Positions 20,161 through 28,967 of a DNA stretch of 64,000 nt are shown one piece after another. Both the position numbers and the translations under genes were made by a program. Numbering within the stretch: the stretch's first letter is position 1; every line of letters starts with the position of its first letter. Source of the stretch: an uncultured Lachnospiraceae bacterium (lineage in GTDB: Bacteria > Bacillota > Clostridia > Lachnospirales > Lachnospiraceae); NCBI GenBank assembly GCA_946182825.1, contig CAMGZH010000004.1:40252-104251 (forward strand), given 5' to 3'. Under the pieces are notes generated by a model, which saw only the letters and a list, made by a program, of their open reading frames with translations, ran no database searches and was not told where the DNA came from.

Positions 20161-22260
20161 ATGTCTATGAATGGTTTGTTGGCTATTTATTTCACCGGAA
20201 TCGGCTCGGTTCTTGCTCTTTGTTTTGCGGCATTCAATTATGTCAAGACAAAAGGGGCGGATCCCGGTACCGAAGAGATGCAAAAGATTTCGGGGGCTGT
20301 TTCGAAGGGGGCGAACGCTTATCTGAAACGGCAGTACACCGGCGTTAGCATATTCTTTGGCGTCATCTTTATTCTTCTGTTTGTTATGGCGTTTCTGGGG
20401 TATCTGACGTATTTTACGCCATTTGCCTTTTTGACCGGAGGCTTCTTTTCCGGCCTTTCCGGTTTCATCGGTATGAAAACGGCAACCATGGCCAATACGA
20501 GGACAGCCTGTGGGGCAGGTAAGAGTTTAAACCAGGGGCTGCAGGTGGCTTTTTCGGCCGGATCGGTCATGGGCTTTACGGTGGTAGGACTGGGACTTTT
20601 TGATCTTACGATCTGGTATCTGATCCTGAACTTCGCCTTTTCCGGTCAGCCCATGGATCTTCGGCTGATCAATATCACACAGAATATGCTGACCTTTGGA
20701 ATGGGTGCTTCTTCCATGGCTCTGTTCGCCCGTGTGGGTGGCGGTATTTTTACAAAGGCGGCGGATGTGGGCGCTGATCTGGTAGGTAAGGTTGAGGCAG
20801 GGATCCCGGAGGATGATCCGCGAAATCCTGCGGTGATCGCAGATAATGTAGGAGATAATGTGGGAGATGTTGCCGGTATGGGGGCGGATCTGTATGAATC
20901 CTATGTAGGCTCCATTATTTCCACCGCGGCCCTTGCGGTTGCCGCCGGCTATGGAGTGAAAGGCGTTGCGGTTCCGATGATGCTGGCGGCTCTTGGGGTT
21001 GTGGCATCTTTGGCCGGTACCTTTTTTATTCGGACAAAGGAGGGGGCTTCCCAGAAAAATCTTCTGGCAGCTCTTCGCAGAGGAACCTATATCAGTTCGG
21101 CTCTGATCATTGTCATTGCCTATTTTGCAATCCGTATTCTTTTGCCGGGTCACATCGGTGTGTATGCCGCCATTCTTTCCGGTCTGCTTTCCGGTGTTTT
21201 CATCGGAGCTTTGACAGAATATTTTACGTCGGATACCTATCAGCCCACCAGGCATCTGGCAGCTTCTTCTGAAACTGGTGGAGCAACGGTGATCATCGGC
21301 GGACTTTCCCTTGGTATGCTGTCGACGGTAGCTCCGGTGGTGATCGTATGTATCTCGGTTCTGGTAAGTTATTACTGTTCCGGTGGTGGAGAGGACTTTG
21401 CCAAGGGGCTCTACGGTGTAGGTGTTTCAGCGGTTGGAATGCTTTCGACTCTTGGAATCACCCTTGCCACCGATGCCTATGGTCCCATTGCGGATAATGC
21501 GGGGGGAATTGCCGAGATGACCCATATGCCGGCTCTTGTCCGTCAGAGGACGGATGCACTGGATTCCCTTGGCAATACCACGGCGGCAACAGGAAAGGGG
21601 TTTGCCATTGGATCGGCAGCCCTGACAGCTTTGGCCCTTCTGGTGTCCTATATCAATAAGGTGGAGCAGGTGGATCCGGACTTTACCTTCCACCTTGAGA
21701 TCAATCGTCCGGTGGTGCTTGTGGGTCTGTTTATCGGCGGAATGCTTCCGTTCCTTTTTGCTGCTCTGACTATGTCAGCGGTAGGAAAGGCTGCACAGTC
21801 CATTGTCGTAGAGGTACGCCGGCAGTTTAAGGAGATTCGGGGGATCCTGGAAGGAAAAGCGGAACCGGATTATGCAACCTGCGTAGATATGTGTACACGT
21901 TCTGCCCAGAGGCTTATGATCGCTCCGGCCATTGTCGCTGTTATTATTCCGGTGCTTGTGGGAATTGTTTTAGGTCCCGACGGTGTAGTGGCGCTTTTAG
22001 CGGGGAATACGGTGACAGGATTTGTCCTGGCGATCATGATGGCCAACGCCGGTGGTGCCTGGGATAATGCGAAAAAGTATATTGAAGCCGGAAACTTCGG
22101 CGGAAAAGGTTCACCGCAGCATAAGGCAGCTGTCATTGGTGATACGGTGGGAGATCCCTTCAAGGATACATCAGGACCGTCCATCAACATTCTGATCAAG
22201 CTGACCTCCATGGTATCGATTGTTTTTGCAAGTCTTGTAACTGCCATTCATATTCTGTAG
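20161..22260 (+). CDS. hppA: Membrane-bound ion-translocating pyrophosphatase, K+-dependent signature
   Basis: DVGADLVGKVEAGIPEDDPRNPAVIADNVGDNVGDVAGMGADLYESY; GNTTAATGKGFAIGSAALTALALL; GDTVGDPFKDTSGPSINILIKL. Confidence 0.95.
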   Translation: MSMNGLLAIYFTGIGSVLALCFAAFNYVKTKGADPGTEEMQKISGAVSKGANAYLKRQYTGVSIFFGVIFILLFVMAFLGYLTYFTPFAFLTGGFFSGLSGFIGMKTATMANTRTACGAGKSLNQGLQVAFSAGSVMGFTVVGLGLFDLTIWYLILNFAFSGQPMDLRLINITQNMLTFGMGASSMALFARVGGGIFTKAADVGADLVGKVEAGIPEDDPRNPAVIADNVGDNVGDVAGMGADLYESYVGSIISTAALAVAAGYGVKGVAVPMMLAALGVVASLAGTFFIRTKEGASQKNLLAALRRGTYISSALIIVIAYFAIRILLPGHIGVYAAILSGLLSGVFIGALTEYFTSDTYQPTRHLAASSETGGATVIIGGLSLGMLSTVAPVVIVCISVLVSYYCSGGGEDFAKGLYGVGVSAVGMLSTLGITLATDAYGPIADNAGGIAEMTHMPALVRQRTDALDSLGNTTAATGKGFAIGSAALTALALLVSYINKVEQVDPDFTFHLEINRPVVLVGLFIGGMLPFLFAALTMSAVGKAAQSIVVEVRRQFKEIRGILEGKAEPDYATCVDMCTRSAQRLMIAPAIVAVIIPVLVGIVLGPDGVVALLAGNTVTGFVLAIMMANAGGAWDNAKKYIEAGNFGGKGSPQHKAAVIGDTVGDPFKDTSGPSINILIKLTSMVSIVFASLVTAIHIL

Positions 22261-22278
22261 GAGATCGTTTCTTCAACC

Positions 22279-22327
22279 AAAAACTGCAACGACCGGTTCC
22301 CTGTAGGAACGGACCGTTGCAGTTTTC
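22279..22327. terminator. Bidirectional terminator between hppA (+) and the FN3-like gene (-)
   Basis: AAAACTGCAACG..CCGGTTCC-CTGTA-GGAACGGACCGTTGCAGTTTT. Confidence 0.75.
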
Positions 22328-22343
22328 TGTAGATATAACATTC

Positions 22344-22805
22344 TTATTGGCCGGCTACACGAACCTTTATGACGGTTGCTGCTCTTGGATTGGACCATTG
22401 TCCCATGACACGCCGTCCCATCATATTCATCCGATAGTATCGGGCCTGTATGTAGTAGGTATGTTCTGGTGTGAGACCTCCCACGGTCTTATTGCCGGAG
22501 GAAGATTGGTAGGTCTTGCCGGTCCAGGTGAAATCCTTGAAATAGGAGACACGGTATTCGACGCCGAAAACACCATCCGGAATGGTGGTGGAAAAGGTAA
22601 GCTCCTTGCCGATGGAGTTGTCGATGGTGTAGTCGTAACAGATCGGAATGCCAACCTTGGAAACCCAGTGCGGTCCCCCATCAAAGGACAGCTTGTAATC
22701 CGGAACCATCATCAGCATATAGATGATGAAACTGATGAAGATGATGGTAAGTAATACGGCAAGGGCTTTGAACCAGATGTGTTTTGGATTTTTGATGGAT
22801 GCCAT
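22344..22805 (-). CDS. Single-TM protein with a fibronectin type III-like domain
   Basis: ALAVLLTIIFISFIIYMLMMV TM segment; GVEYRVSYFKDFTWTGKTYQSS...VGGLTPEHTYYIQARYYRM FN3-like; RBS AAGGGGGGAG. Confidence 0.6.
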   Translation of the reverse strand: MASIKNPKHIWFKALAVLLTIIFISFIIYMLMMVPDYKLSFDGGPHWVSKVGIPICYDYTIDNSIGKELTFSTTIPDGVFGVEYRVSYFKDFTWTGKTYQSSSGNKTVGGLTPEHTYYIQARYYRMNMMGRRVMGQWSNPRAATVIKVRVAGQ

Positions 22806-22826
22806 AATTAACTCCCCCCTTTAATA

Positions 22827-24089
22827 TTATTGTGTGTTTTTATTAATGTATTCACTCCTGTATTTAGAATACAGGATTCTCTGACTGGTGTACAGTCCAT
22901 AATACCCTGAAACGGTATAACTGATAGCGCAGGCAAGTAGTGCGTAAGGAGCAATGGAAAAACCAAACAGCTCGATACAGATGATAAAGGCAGAAAGGGG
23001 GGCATTTGTAACGCCGCAGAAGATAGCGCCCATACCAATGGCTGCACAGAGTGCAGGCGAAAACCCGGTGAGGTTGCCAAAGAGGCAGCCAAAGGAAGCT
23101 CCGATGAAGAAGGAAGGCACGATTTCACCGCCCTTGTAACCGGCTGTGATACTAAGTACTGTAAACAGGATCTTCCATAAGAAACCAAAGGTCTTCTCCT
23201 CCTTGTTCAGGCAGGCAATGATGTAATCCACTCCGGCACCGTTATAGGTCTGGTCCCCGATGAGAAAGGTCAAAAGCAGGACACAACCGCCGCACACCAT
23301 GGCTCGGATATATGGGTTCTTGAAGTATTTCTTACCGAGGCCCTCTCCGAGGTGGAGACTCAGGCAAAACAGCATGGACACCAGTCCGCAAAGGGTGGCC
23401 AGCAAAGCGATCCAGAGTGCTGATTGGATGCGAAAAGCCGGAAGTGCGCCGATATCATAGTGCTGTGACGGAGCCTTAAGCATAAGGGCAACGGCGCGGG
23501 CTGTGAAGGAAGCAAGGACCGTGGGCAAAAAAGCGTTGTAATTGATCTGTCCCACAACCACTACCTCCAGAGCAAATACTGCGGCTGCCATGGGGGTTCC
23601 AAACAGTGCTGAGAAGGAAGCTGCCATTCCAACCATGATCATGGTGCTTTTGCCCTTGGAGGAGATATGGAAGAGTTTTCCGATATTCTCTCCAAGAGAT
23701 CCTCCAAGCTGGAGAGCAGCCCCCTCCCGGCCGACGGAAGCGCCCACAAAGTGGGAGAACACTGTGGAAATGAAGATCAAAGGTGCCATGCGAAGGGGAA
23801 TGGATGCGTCGGAGTGGATCGCCGACAGGACAAGGTTCGTTCCTTTATCCCCCTCGTCACCGCAGACCTTGTATAGCCACAGCAGGATCACCGCTCCGAT
23901 GGGCAATGCCAGAAGAACGGTATCGTGGGTCAGACGATAGGATGTGGCAAGGCGGATACAATGATAAAAGGCTCCGCCGAGCACACCAAGGAGAGCACCG
24001 GTCACCACGGAGAAAAAGACCCAACGTAAGGTAAACCATGCTCTGTTGCCGTTATGTTTTAATTTGTGTTTTAACCATTTTTTATCCAT
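22827..24089 (-). CDS. ClC family anion channel/antiporter, possibly CLC-F (fluoride)-like
   Basis: GDKGTNLVLSAIHSDASIPLRMAPL...FVGASVGREGAALQLGGSLGENIGK; FGTPMAAAVFALEVV; start set at MDKKWLKHK. Confidence 0.82.
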   Translation of the reverse strand: MDKKWLKHKLKHNGNRAWFTLRWVFFSVVTGALLGVLGGAFYHCIRLATSYRLTHDTVLLALPIGAVILLWLYKVCGDEGDKGTNLVLSAIHSDASIPLRMAPLIFISTVFSHFVGASVGREGAALQLGGSLGENIGKLFHISSKGKSTMIMVGMAASFSALFGTPMAAAVFALEVVVVGQINYNAFLPTVLASFTARAVALMLKAPSQHYDIGALPAFRIQSALWIALLATLCGLVSMLFCLSLHLGEGLGKKYFKNPYIRAMVCGGCVLLLTFLIGDQTYNGAGVDYIIACLNKEEKTFGFLWKILFTVLSITAGYKGGEIVPSFFIGASFGCLFGNLTGFSPALCAAIGMGAIFCGVTNAPLSAFIICIELFGFSIAPYALLACAISYTVSGYYGLYTSQRILYSKYRSEYINKNTQ

Positions 24090-24167
24090 AGTCCTATTAT
24101 AACAAAAATGATACAATAAATGCGTGTGTTTCATAAAGAAAATTGGAACAAAAGAGAGGTAATGTCT

Positions 24168-25001
24168 ATGATGAACGAATATGAGAGATTGGAAAGATGC
24201 CTGAGGGCAATTCGTGAGAAAACAGATTTTATACCCAAGGTGGCGTTAGTCTTAGGAAGCGGTCTTGGTAATTTTGGAGATACAATGGATCTTAAGGCTG
24301 TGGTGGATTACAAGGATATTGAAGGATTCCCTGTTTCCACCGCGCCGGGACACAAGGGAAGGTTTCTTTTTGGAATGGTAGGAGGTACGCCGGTGGTATG
24401 TATGCAGGGAAGGGTACATTACTACGAGGGCTATGATATGTCATCGGTGGTCCTTCCCATTCGTCTGATGGGACTTTTAGGAGCCAAGTTTCTGATCCTT
24501 ACCAATGCTTCCGGTGGAATCTCCACGAGATTTCGTCCGGGGGATCTTATGATGATCACCGATCAGATCTCCTGTTTTGTTCCGTCTCCGCTGCGGGGAG
24601 AGAATATAGGAGAACTTGGAAAGCGATTTCCGGATATGAGCCAGATCTATGACTGGGAGCTTCAGAAGATCATCATTCAGAAGGCGCTGGAAGAGAACAT
24701 CGATCTTAAGGATGGTGTCTATATTCAGACCCAGGGTCCTAACTACGAAAGTCCGGCAGAGGTCAATATGTGTCGTCTTCTGGGGGGCGATGCTGTGGGT
24801 ATGAGCACTGCCTGCGAGGCTGTGGCTGCCAACCATATGGGAATACGGATCGCAGGTATTTCCTGTATCTCCAATATGGCGGCAGGTATTTCGCCGGTTG
24901 CCCTTTCCGAGGAGGAAGTGATCGAAGCGGCCAACCAGGTGGCGGATAAATTTACAAGACTGGTGAGCGGGCTGATCAAGGAGATCGGAAAGCGATATTG
25001 A
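24168..25001 (+). CDS. Purine nucleoside phosphorylase (trimeric class)
   Basis: VALVLGSGLGNFGD; GFPVSTAPGHKGRFLFG; MQGRVHYYEGYDM; LTNASGGI; AVGMSTACEAVAANHMGIRIAGISCISNMAAGI; RBS GAGAGGTA favours the ATG at 24168. Confidence 0.93.
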   Translation: MMNEYERLERCLRAIREKTDFIPKVALVLGSGLGNFGDTMDLKAVVDYKDIEGFPVSTAPGHKGRFLFGMVGGTPVVCMQGRVHYYEGYDMSSVVLPIRLMGLLGAKFLILTNASGGISTRFRPGDLMMITDQISCFVPSPLRGENIGELGKRFPDMSQIYDWELQKIIIQKALEENIDLKDGVYIQTQGPNYESPAEVNMCRLLGGDAVGMSTACEAVAANHMGIRIAGISCISNMAAGISPVALSEEEVIEAANQVADKFTRLVSGLIKEIGKRY

Positions 25002-25101
25002 AGGAGTAGAAGGTAAGATTCTAAAAAAGATAACAGGAATCTTAAATTATTCATAGAGAAGAATCGAGAAGTTTTGTTTACAATTAGAAAGGAAGCTGCA
25101 C

Positions 25102-26397
25102 ATGAATGTACAGTTTAAGAATGCCAGGATCCTGAAGACCAATCCGGATCACAGTTTCGAGGTCATACCGGGAGAGCTGTGGGTGAAGGGAAACAGGATC
25201 TGTTATATCGGAGATGGGAAGGACACAGGACGCGTGACAGAAAATACTCCGATTGCCTGGGAGAATCCAATCGATTGTCAGGGGAATCTTTTGATTCCGG
25301 GATTTAAGAATGCACATACTCATACCCCGATGACCTTTCTTAGATCTTATGCAGATGATATGCCACTGCAGGACTGGCTGACCAAGCAGGTATTTCCGAA
25401 AGAAGCGCAGCTGACAGAGGCGGATGTGTACTGGCTGGATATTTTGGGTGTTATGGAGTATCTGACCAGTGGTATCACCTCGAATTTTGATATGTATCTG
25501 TTCCCGGTAGAGAATGCGAAGGCGTTTCGCGATTGTGGATTTCGTTCGGTTCAGACTTCGGGGATCAATAATTTCAGTTACAGCATAGAGGAAGTGGAAC
25601 AGCATTACCTTGCAATCAATGAGATGGGAGAGCTGAATTCCTTTATTCTGGGGTTCCACGCCGAGTACACGACCTCGAAGGAGATCATGGAAGGACTTGC
25701 GGAACTTGCCCACAGATACAAAAGCCCGATCTACCTTCATAACGCCGAGACCCGGCGGGAGGTGCTTGAGTGCAAACAGCGTTGGGGCATGACCCCTACC
25801 CAGCTGACAGAGGAACTGGGACTTTATGATTTTGGCGGTGGCGGATACCATATGGTTCATATGGAGGAGGCTGATTACGAGATCATGAAGCGTCGGAATC
25901 TGTTTGTGGTTACCAATCCCTGCTCGAATTTGAAGCTTGCCAGTGGAATTGCGCCTATTAAGCGCTTTTTGGATGAGGGCATCCCCCTTGCCATCGGAAC
26001 CGACGGCCCGGCAAGTAACAATGCCTTGGACTTTTTCCGCGAAATGTATCTGATGACAGCCCTTGCCAAGGTAAGGGAGGAGGATGCATCCTGCGTTTCT
26101 GCAGAAGAGGTGCTGTATGCCGCAACCGTAGGCGGTGCCCATGCCATGAACCTGCCGGACTGTGACCGGTTGGAAGAGGGGAAGAAGGCGGACCTTGTCA
26201 TGATCGATCTAAGACAGCCGAATATGCAGCCGGAGAATAACCTTGTGAAGAATCTTGTGTATTCCGGAAGCAAGTCCAATGTCAAGCTTACCATGGTCAA
26301 CGGCAAGATCCTCTATCACGACAACAAATACAACATTGGCTTTGACCCGGAAGAGGTCTATGCAAAGGCTAATGCTATCATAAGAAGAATGAAGTAG
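25102..26397 (+). CDS. mtaD: Amidohydrolase, probable 5-methylthioadenosine/S-adenosylhomocysteine deaminase
   Basis: LLIPGFKNAHTHTPMTFLRSYADDMPLQDWL; GFHAEYTTS; HNAETRREV; AIGTDGPASNNALDFFREM. Confidence 0.85.
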   Translation: MNVQFKNARILKTNPDHSFEVIPGELWVKGNRICYIGDGKDTGRVTENTPIAWENPIDCQGNLLIPGFKNAHTHTPMTFLRSYADDMPLQDWLTKQVFPKEAQLTEADVYWLDILGVMEYLTSGITSNFDMYLFPVENAKAFRDCGFRSVQTSGINNFSYSIEEVEQHYLAINEMGELNSFILGFHAEYTTSKEIMEGLAELAHRYKSPIYLHNAETRREVLECKQRWGMTPTQLTEELGLYDFGGGGYHMVHMEEADYEIMKRRNLFVVTNPCSNLKLASGIAPIKRFLDEGIPLAIGTDGPASNNALDFFREMYLMTALAKVREEDASCVSAEEVLYAATVGGAHAMNLPDCDRLEEGKKADLVMIDLRQPNMQPENNLVKNLVYSGSKSNVKLTMVNGKILYHDNKYNIGFDPEEVYAKANAIIRRMK

Positions 26398-26451
26398 GGA
26401 GCTTGTGCCCTTATTGTGTTTTGCTCCCTTAATGTGAAGGGAGCATTTTTT
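26396..26451 (+). promoter_or_regulatory. Candidate competing RNA structures: terminator/SD-sequestering hairpin 422-445 versus alternative helix 396-402/423-429
   Basis: AGGGAGC ... TGCTCCCTT-AATGTG-AAGGGAGCA-TTTTTT-ATG. Confidence 0.55.
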
Positions 26452-28083
26452 ATGAAAAAAAGAATGGTTACGTTACTATTGGCCGGAATCCTTGCAGCTT
26501 CTGTATTGTCTGGCTGCGGAGGTTCTGTCGGTTCTAAGGGGCTTTCCCAGATGCAGTCCGTGAATGAGGCGGTTCCTACGGTAAAGCTGGATGACAAGTA
26601 CCGCAGCTGCTACGAGATCTTTGTCTATTCTTTTTATGACAGTGACGGAGACGGAATCGGAGATCTGAAGGGCGTGGACGAAAAGCTGGATTACGTACAA
26701 AAGCTTGGAGCGGATGAGATCTGGCTGATGCCGATCTGTCCTTCTCCGACCTATCACAAGTATGATGTAACGGATTATGAAGCCATTGACCCGCAGTATG
26801 GAAGTATGGAGGATTTTAAAAAGCTTGTGGCAGACTGTCATAAGAGGGGAATCACGGTGATTACCGATCTGGTGTTAAACCATACCTCAAGTGAACATCC
26901 ATGGTTTCAAAAGGCTTGTGATTATCTGAAGCATCTTCCGAAAGGGAAGAAACCGGATCCTGAAAAATGTCCCTATGTGTCCTACTATAATTTTACCCGG
27001 GACACGGATAAGACCGGATATGCAAAGCTTTCCGGAACGGACTGGGCTTATGAGGCAAGATTCTGGGAGGGAATGCCGGATCTGAATCTGGATCAGCCCA
27101 AGGTACGAAAGGAGATCGAGGCCATTACAAAGTACTGGACGGATCTTGGTGTGGATGGCTTCCGTCTGGATGCAACCACCAGCTATTACACCGGTCAGAA
27201 CAGCAAAAATATTTCCTTTATGACCTGGCTGAATGATACAGTGAAAAAGCAGAATCCAAAGGCTTACATGGTAGGAGAGGCATGGACGGATTCCATGACC
27301 TATACCAGTTTTTACAAAAGCGGGATCGACAGCTTTTTTGATTTTGACTTTGCAGGAAATGACGGAACCATTGCCAAGGCAGTGCGTGGAAATGTGACAG
27401 CAGAAGCGTTTGGAAAGGCTATGCTGCAGATTCAAGATCGGATCGCCGGCAACCAGGCGACGGGCATCGATGCGCCTTTTTACACCAATCATGATATGGC
27501 CCGTTCTGCCGGATATTATTCCCAGGATGACAAGGGAGAGAAGACAAAGTTTGCCCAGGGATTGAATCTTATGATGAGCGGAGATGCCTTCCTCTACTAC
27601 GGAGAAGAGATCGGCATGAAGGGATCGGGCATCGATGAGAACAAGCGGGCTCCGATGTACTGGTCTTCTAATTCGAAGGCGAAGGGAATGACAAGGGGGC
27701 CCCAGGGAATGGAGACGTTCGATATGAAGTTTGCTCCCCTTGAAAAGCAGCAGAAGGATCCTTATTCCATCTACTCTTATGTGCAGCAGGCATTGCGATT
27801 GCGGAAAAATTTCCCGGCCATTGCAAGGGGGGAGATCTCCATGGATGAGGGATGTTCGGATGAGAAGATCCTTGTAATCGAAAAAAAGCCAAAAGATACT
27901 TCCCTTACTCCCGTTGTCTTAGTGTATAATATGTCCGATAAACAGCAGGAGGTGGATCTTTCCAAAATGTCATTTGCGCAGAAAACACTTTCCGGTGTCC
28001 TTTGTGTGAACAAGAAGGAGATCACCCTTTCCGGACAGACACTTACCATGCCGGGCAGAAGTATTGCTGTTTTGACCAAATAA
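26452..28083 (+). CDS. Alpha-amylase family (GH13) lipoprotein
   Basis: Lipobox VLSGC; YEIFVYSFYDSDGDGIGDLKGVDEKLDYVQKLGADEIWLMPICPSPTYHKYDVTDY; DGFRLDATTSYY; VGEAW; FYTNHDMAR. Confidence 0.93.
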   Translation: MKKRMVTLLLAGILAASVLSGCGGSVGSKGLSQMQSVNEAVPTVKLDDKYRSCYEIFVYSFYDSDGDGIGDLKGVDEKLDYVQKLGADEIWLMPICPSPTYHKYDVTDYEAIDPQYGSMEDFKKLVADCHKRGITVITDLVLNHTSSEHPWFQKACDYLKHLPKGKKPDPEKCPYVSYYNFTRDTDKTGYAKLSGTDWAYEARFWEGMPDLNLDQPKVRKEIEAITKYWTDLGVDGFRLDATTSYYTGQNSKNISFMTWLNDTVKKQNPKAYMVGEAWTDSMTYTSFYKSGIDSFFDFDFAGNDGTIAKAVRGNVTAEAFGKAMLQIQDRIAGNQATGIDAPFYTNHDMARSAGYYSQDDKGEKTKFAQGLNLMMSGDAFLYYGEEIGMKGSGIDENKRAPMYWSSNSKAKGMTRGPQGMETFDMKFAPLEKQQKDPYSIYSYVQQALRLRKNFPAIARGEISMDEGCSDEKILVIEKKPKDTSLTPVVLVYNMSDKQQEVDLSKMSFAQKTLSGVLCVNKKEITLSGQTLTMPGRSIAVLTK

Positions 28084-28099
28084 AGGATAAGGAGACAAC

Positions 28100-28855
28100 A
28101 TGCTTCGGGTTACATTTATACATCACAGTGCCTTTATGGTAGAGACCGATCAAAGGACACTGGTTTTTGATTATTTCCCGGCGAAGGAATTTCCGGAATA
28201 TGAATTCCACGGGAAGAAGCCGGTGTTTTCAGCGGGCAAACCCATCTATGTGTTTGCTTCCCACAGCCACAGGGATCATTTTTCCCGGGAGGTTCTAACG
28301 TGGGGATTGGAGCGGGAAGACATCACCTATGTTTTTTCAAGGGATATCAAGGTTTCAAGATTTTCCCTCGTCAAAGACGGGATCGATCCGGCGATTCGAA
28401 AGAGGATCCGTTTTATGACACCGGTGTCCGACCTTGAACTGGACGGGATGCAGATCCATACCCTTCGAAGTACGGAGGTGGGGGTCGCCTTTTATATCGA
28501 GTGTGACGGATACCATATCTATCATGCAGGGGATCTGAATGAATGGAACGTAAGTGGACAGGGGGGATCTTTGTTCACAGAGATTTATACCGGCGGCTAC
28601 GAAAAAGAGATCCGTTATCTGAAGGATCGACATATTGATCTGGCGTTTGTGGTGTTGGATCCCAGACTGCAGAAGGGCTATATGAAGGGAATGGACTATT
28701 TCCTGAATCATGTTCAGGCGGATCTTGTGTTCCCGATGCATTGCTTTGAACAGTTTGATCTCATTGAAAAATATAAAAAAAGACCTCAGGTCACGGCCTT
28801 TAAGGATAAGATCGTCGACATTGACAGGGATAACGTTATATTTGAAATTGAGTAA
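28100..28855 (+). CDS. MBL-fold metallo-hydrolase
   Basis: FASHSHRDHFSREVL; YHIYHAGDLNEWN; LVFPMHCFEQ. Confidence 0.85.
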   Translation: MLRVTFIHHSAFMVETDQRTLVFDYFPAKEFPEYEFHGKKPVFSAGKPIYVFASHSHRDHFSREVLTWGLEREDITYVFSRDIKVSRFSLVKDGIDPAIRKRIRFMTPVSDLELDGMQIHTLRSTEVGVAFYIECDGYHIYHAGDLNEWNVSGQGGSLFTEIYTGGYEKEIRYLKDRHIDLAFVVLDPRLQKGYMKGMDYFLNHVQADLVFPMHCFEQFDLIEKYKKRPQVTAFKDKIVDIDRDNVIFEIE

Positions 28856-28862
28856 GAGTAGA

Positions 28863-28890
28863 GGCGTCGGCATTGACCGATGCCTTTTTT
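28863..28890 (+). terminator. Intrinsic terminator
   Basis: GGCGTCGG-CATTGA-CCGATGCC-TTTTTT. Confidence 0.8.
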
Positions 28891-28967
28891 GTGGTTATAA
28901 TTGGAATGTTGTGACGTGTTGGAACGTTACAATGTATAAACATTAGAAAGACCGGAGGATGAAATCC

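Noticed and set aside
20527-21255. 242-aa minus-strand ORF
   Set aside because: Antisense to conserved hppA motifs; basic, low-quality composition, no recognisable domain.
24090-24167. Fluoride riboswitch for the ClC gene
   Set aside because: No motif resembling the conserved fluoride aptamer in the short upstream region.
25014-25044. Inverted repeat TAAGATTC-N15-GAATCTTA between PNP and mtaD
   Set aside because: Weak AT-rich stem without a T-run; could be chance in a short AT-rich spacer, so not promoted to a finding.
25084-26142. 352-aa minus-strand ORF
   Set aside because: Fully antisense to the clearly conserved mtaD-type amidohydrolase; composition and lack of family motifs indicate a shadow ORF.
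28891-28967. T-box leader for alaS (also checked for glnS at 9262-9308)
   Set aside because: Intergenic regions are too short and have no specifier-loop/antiterminator-like sequence.
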